From Streptomyces sp. NBC_00335 (GTDB lineage: Bacteria > Actinomycetota > Actinomycetes > Streptomycetales > Streptomycetaceae), in NCBI RefSeq assembly GCF_036127095.1, contig NZ_CP108006.1:8609501-8673500 (forward strand): a stretch of DNA of 64,000 nt, read 5' to 3'. The notes below the pieces were generated by a model, which saw nothing but the letters and a program-made list of their open reading frames with translations, searched no databases and was not told the origin of the DNA. This document shows, in pieces, positions 60,867 through 64,000 of this stretch. Each line of letters begins with the position of its first letter. The stretch's first letter is position 1. Both the position numbers and the translations under genes were made by a program.

Positions 60867-60985
60867 TCAAACCGCGAGGGCAGCCGGTGGGACGAGCTCG
60901 TGGCACCGTCCGTCGCGGGGGAGGGCCCAGAGGACATTGACCCGGCGGCGGGCGAGGGCGAGGACGGCCTGGGTGTGGGGACGGC
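60867..60985 (-). mobile_element. IS110-family transposase C-terminal relic
   Basis: The frame ends with LALARRRVNVLWALPRDGRC and a stop at 60867. This is typical of the C-terminus of IS110 transposases (ALARRRVNVLWAL..DG). Only about 40 codons remain. Confidence 0.65.
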
Positions 60986-60988
60986 GCC

Positions 60989-61311
60989 TTGCGCGCCGAC
61001 GCCATCGCCGGGCGGCTCGTCGCCCGTCACCTCGACGATGGCGCCACCCTGGAAGTTCCCCGCACCGCCATCGACGGGGACCGCCACGCCAACTCCCTTC
61101 TCTGCGAGGAGGCCTGGCGGGCCACAAGGCCCTCGGATATCGACGGCCGATCGCCTACACCCAGGACGGGAAGTCCGGTGCCTTCCTGCGCGGCGCCGGC
61201 TGGAAGGACAGCGCCGAGCGGCGCCCGTGCCCCGGCTGGCACACCCCTCCCGGCCCCCGCACACCGCGCGGCACCGAACACATCGCCCGCACCCTGTGGC
61301 AGGCCACGTGA
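60989..61311 (+). pseudogene. XF1762-family protein, truncated and frameshifted
   Basis: ADAIAGRLVARHLDDGATLE and DGDRHANSLLCEEAWRA, then in another frame ALGYRRPIAYTQDGKSGAFL and RGTEHIARTLWQAT. The joined pieces match the XF1762 family of phage/plasmid-associated proteins. A frameshift near 61118 and loss of the N-terminus make it inactive. Confidence 0.7.
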
Positions 61312-61318
61312 TGCGGGG

Positions 61319-61777
61319 TCAGCAGTGCGTTGTGCCCTGGGAAAGCACGAAGGTGGTCTCGTCGTCGTGGACCCGCACCCACTCGGCCGTGGGCTTGCCG
61401 CGCCGGTCGACAACCTCCTTGTTGTACCAGCCCCACAGATAGGACTGGGTCTGGAAGGTGTAACACCAGCCCACGTCGACGCGGAACGCGTCCCAGTCCT
61501 GGTTCGGGTTGGTGCCCTGACCTTTTTGCAGCCAGTAGTCGCCGTTCCTGTCACCGCACGGCGGGGCGTTCTGGGCCAGCCATTCCTGGTCGCCGCACCA
61601 GCTGCGCGCGACATAGACCGAATCCCCCGACTTGTTGAAGGTCTCGGAACACATCGGACTGGTGCACCACCCATCGTCGGCTTGTGAAGCAGGGGCCACG
61701 GCGACGAGGCCAGTCAGCGCCAAACCGAGCGCGACACCTACGCGGGTTATCGTTCGGATCGGTGATCGAAGTGACAT
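61319..61777 (-). CDS. Small secreted cysteine-containing protein
   Basis: A 152-residue exported protein with a signal peptide (RVGVALGLALTGLVAVAP, cleavage near ASQADD). The mature part is rich in Trp and has seven Cys (DDGWCTSPMCSETF, YVARSWCGDQEWLA, GWCYTFQTQSYLWGWY), probably with disulfides. It ends LSQGTTHC. No family recognised. It may be an extracellular toxin, inhibitor or signalling protein; not determined. Confidence 0.7.
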   Translation of the reverse strand: MSLRSPIRTITRVGVALGLALTGLVAVAPASQADDGWCTSPMCSETFNKSGDSVYVARSWCGDQEWLAQNAPPCGDRNGDYWLQKGQGTNPNQDWDAFRVDVGWCYTFQTQSYLWGWYNKEVVDRRGKPTAEWVRVHDDETTFVLSQGTTHC

Positions 61778-61946
61778 GTTCTCTGCTTCCTTGATGGGCC
61801 GTACCGTTGATGGACGCGGCCCGGATCAGGTGGGACATGCTGATCGTGACGGATGAGCTACAGCAGGGCCAGAGCCCGGCGTCCCGCTCGCCAGTTGGGA
61901 TGAAAATCGCGCGCTGACCTGCGCGAATACGGGGGGATGGAACGCC

Positions 61947-63614
61947 ATGGACTTTCCTGCCACACAGGGTCTGTCCGATCTGCTGGAAGTACTGAAGAAG
62001 CGGAGCGGCCTCAGTTACGCCGCGCTCGCAGGGCGTTGCGGTGTGAGCACGTCAACTCTGCACCGGTACTGCCGGGGGCACACGGTGCCGGACAGCTTCG
62101 GCATGGCCGAGCGCATCGGAAGAGCCTGCGGGGCTACGAGGGAGGAGCTGAACGAGCTGCACCGGCTCTGGCAGCAGGCCGACGAGCAGCGTGCCGCCGG
62201 TGCGCTGACAGCGGCCGCGCCAGATGCCGGCACACAGGCGGCGCCTACAGGCTCTTCCGCACCTCCTCCCCTGGCTCGCCGAGCGCTCACCACGCCGATG
62301 AGTCGGCAGTTGACTTGGGCAGTGTTCCTCCTGCTGCTCTCGTCCCTGATGCTGACCGCGAGCGGCGGGCGACCTGCTGGTGACCGAGCGGCCGAGGAAC
62401 AGTGGATTCCGGGGCCGAGCTGGCAGCAGGCGCCGCGACCTGTTCCTGCAACGCTGTTCGGCGTGACCATGAATAGTTCGACGGGCACCATGCCGGCGTT
62501 CCACGTCGGAGCGGTGCGTCTGTGGGACAGCGGGACCCGCTGGAGTCTGCTGGAGCCGCAGCGTGCCGCGTTCGACTGGGCAGCCCTGGACCGGCTGGTC
62601 GGGGGTGCCAACCAGGCAGCCCTTCCGGTGTTGTTCACTTTCGGTGGGACCCCGTCCTGGGCCAGTCCGGACGGCCCCAAGACGGCCTACGACGACGGGT
62701 CGAGAGCCTCGCCGCCCGACGACCTGGCGGATTGGGACACATACGTCCAGGCGGTCGCAACGCGTTACCGAGGTCGGATTGAAGCCTATGAACTGTGGAA
62801 CCTCGCCCCCTCACCGAAGTTCTTCACCGGCAGCCCTCAGACTCTGGCAGACATGGCGAAACGAGCCAGTCGCATCATCAAGCGCGCCGACCCGCAGGCC
62901 ACCGTCGTCTGTCCTGGCATCGGAGAGCTGTGGCAGCAGGAATCGCGGACCTACCTGTCGCAATTCGCCGCAGCGGGCGGCTACGAGCACTGCGACGTCG
63001 CGGCCGTCAAACTGCACCAAAGAGACTTCGGAGACAAGCCGGAGACCCTCGTGGAACTCGCAGGAATAGTCGAACGCGCGTTCCATCAAGCCGGGTTCCA
63101 TCTGCGGATTTGGAATACCGGCGCCGCCCACCGGATCGCTACGTCGGCCCCACTGTCCGAGGAACAGGCAAACAACTACGCGGTGCGCTTCTACCTGATA
63201 GGCCTCTACACCCGGTACGAGCGGATGTACTTCTACAACTGGGGCGGAACCAAGATCCCCATCGTGCTACAGGCCGACGGCGGTGCACCGACCCGCTCCG
63301 CGCTCTTCGTCGAGGAGCTGCAACGGTGGCTGCACGGAGCCCGCATCACCTCCTGCGGACACGGCCTTCCCGACAACCTGCCTGCGAACGTGTGGCAATG
63401 CCGATTCCTGCTATCCACCAGCCACGGTGACGACGAGCCCGCAGCAATCGTCTGGGCCGACTCGGGAGAAGCTGTCATGACCTCTCAGCCCGGCGCCTAC
63501 CGCGTGCGGCACCTGGACGGCCGCCGTCAGGAGACCCAGCAAGGTACAGAGCTACACGTCACCGAAAGTCCGATCCTCGTCGAGTACCGGAGCGCAGCTG
63601 GGTCCCACCCCTGA
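61947..63614 (+). CDS. HTH-transmembrane-glycosidase-like fusion protein
   Basis: A 555-residue protein in three parts. Residues about 8-75 are an XRE-type HTH (LSYAALAGRCGVSTSTLHRY). Residues about 123-140 form one membrane helix (TWAVFLLLLSSLMLTASG). Residues 165-545 resemble a TIM-barrel glycosidase of the GH39/GH5 clan (ALPVLFTFGGTPSWASPD, YEAYELWN-type strand, late beta domain). The acid/base site normally WNEP is WNLAP (284-288; Leu286 where Glu is expected). The nucleophile strand normally with TEtG is IWNTG (388-392; Asn390). It therefore appears non-catalytic and may sense carbohydrates across the membrane. Intact open frame. Confidence 0.8.
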   Translation: MDFPATQGLSDLLEVLKKRSGLSYAALAGRCGVSTSTLHRYCRGHTVPDSFGMAERIGRACGATREELNELHRLWQQADEQRAAGALTAAAPDAGTQAAPTGSSAPPPLARRALTTPMSRQLTWAVFLLLLSSLMLTASGGRPAGDRAAEEQWIPGPSWQQAPRPVPATLFGVTMNSSTGTMPAFHVGAVRLWDSGTRWSLLEPQRAAFDWAALDRLVGGANQAALPVLFTFGGTPSWASPDGPKTAYDDGSRASPPDDLADWDTYVQAVATRYRGRIEAYELWNLAPSPKFFTGSPQTLADMAKRASRIIKRADPQATVVCPGIGELWQQESRTYLSQFAAAGGYEHCDVAAVKLHQRDFGDKPETLVELAGIVERAFHQAGFHLRIWNTGAAHRIATSAPLSEEQANNYAVRFYLIGLYTRYERMYFYNWGGTKIPIVLQADGGAPTRSALFVEELQRWLHGARITSCGHGLPDNLPANVWQCRFLLSTSHGDDEPAAIVWADSGEAVMTSQPGAYRVRHLDGRRQETQQGTELHVTESPILVEYRSAAGSHP

Positions 63615-64000
63615 TCACGTCACGGTTCAGCCGACGCAGCCGAGCAGCTCGCCTTGGGCCTGCGTGGCTGGGCCCGCACCGGCCAAGCTTCGCTGAGACG
63701 GATCGCTGGTTCGTCAAGCTTCGCTGAGACAAGTCAAAGTCCGGTGAGACGGGACAAGAACCTCCCCTGGCACTCGCCTGAGGTTCATTTGGCGGCTCGA
63801 CCTTTGTTTGTCTGGCCCGGCCCCCGATCCGCGCCTTCGGTCTTTGATCAACCGCCTCCAGCCAGGTCCTGTGAGGAGAGTGAGGGTCGTCGGGTTCGAT
63901 GGATCGGATGTCCTTGTGAACCTCGCGGATCCGCAGGAGCAGCAGCACTCCGAGGTCGGACGGCTCCCCGCGCACGAGGTCTCCCTGCTTCGCAGCGCCG
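63615..64000. other. IS remnants; no complete gene
   Basis: Contains the tandem unit AAGCTTCGCTGAGAC at 63685-63699 and 63716-63730, and the IS-type end at 63725-63752. Beyond 63760 a minus-strand frame (RGEPSDLGVLLLLRIREVHK) might be part of a transposon-related gene, but it is not recognised. Confidence 0.4.
63725..63752. repeat. IS-type end repeat, right copy
   Basis: The reverse complement of the 28-bp motif at 60819-60846, perfect over the whole length. Together they bound about 2.9 kb holding the secreted protein and the HTH-glycosidase-like gene. Confidence 0.6.

Overview
The DNA looks like a Streptomyces or close actinomycete chromosome. It is very GC-rich, uses many GTG starts, has frequent 4-bp ATGA/GTGA gene overlaps, and encodes typical Streptomyces families (SCO6880-like, SCO4402-like, DUF6000, DUF6247, XF1762, PaaX, WYL, LuxR-type two-component). 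It reads as an accessory (arm-like) region, with many relics of mobile elements, broken genes and conflict-system genes. No tRNA or rRNA was recognised.

Layout. 1-4.1 kb: the end of a histidine kinase, its LuxR response regulator and a DUF4097-like membrane protein, then a divergent TetR/membrane-protein pair with two operator-like palindromes, then an IS5 relic. 4.1-16 kb: a polymorphic-toxin locus on the minus strand, made of a LamG secreted protein, a 2200-residue RHS/YD protein with a toxin-like C-terminal tip, an overlapping SCO4402-like immunity gene, a strong hairpin and an orphan YxiG-like gene. 16-24.4 kb: metabolic and regulatory genes (alpha/beta hydrolase divergent from GNAT-PaaX around a 10-bp inverted repeat; a WYL regulator divergent from an epoxide-hydrolase homologue that lacks its catalytic residues).

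24.7-40.6 kb: an actinobacterial conjugation-type (T4SS-like) cluster: coupling ATPase (VirD4/TraD-like), VirB4-like ATPase, SCO6880 protein, VirB6-like membrane protein, lipoprotein-like and small membrane proteins, MinD-like protein and a lytic transglycosylase-NlpC/P60 hydrolase. No relaxase or integrase is seen. 40.7-46.2 kb: a frameshifted TPR gene, transposon ATPase and Tn3-like relics, then two secreted proteins (I36/VCBS and amidase).

46.5-49.1 kb: a two-gene EACC1-caspase conflict module and a broken DUF6000 gene. 49.2-59.9 kb: further hypothetical genes, two inverted ISL3 ends, an ECF sigma cassette, a DUF6247/RelE-like toxin-antitoxin pair, an HTH-TPR regulator with a GNAT, a thymidylate-kinase fragment lacking its P-loop, and a NUDIX hydrolase. 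60-64 kb: IS110, XF1762 and TPR relics, a small secreted protein and an unusual HTH-transmembrane-glycosidase-like protein, all between two inverted IS-type end repeats.

Three short type I-E-style CRISPR arrays (about 27.04, 49.2 and 55.6 kb; 61-bp period) are present without any cas gene. Two of them share the same leader at the same spacing. Several genes carry single-base frameshifts; some may be sequence errors rather than true decay.
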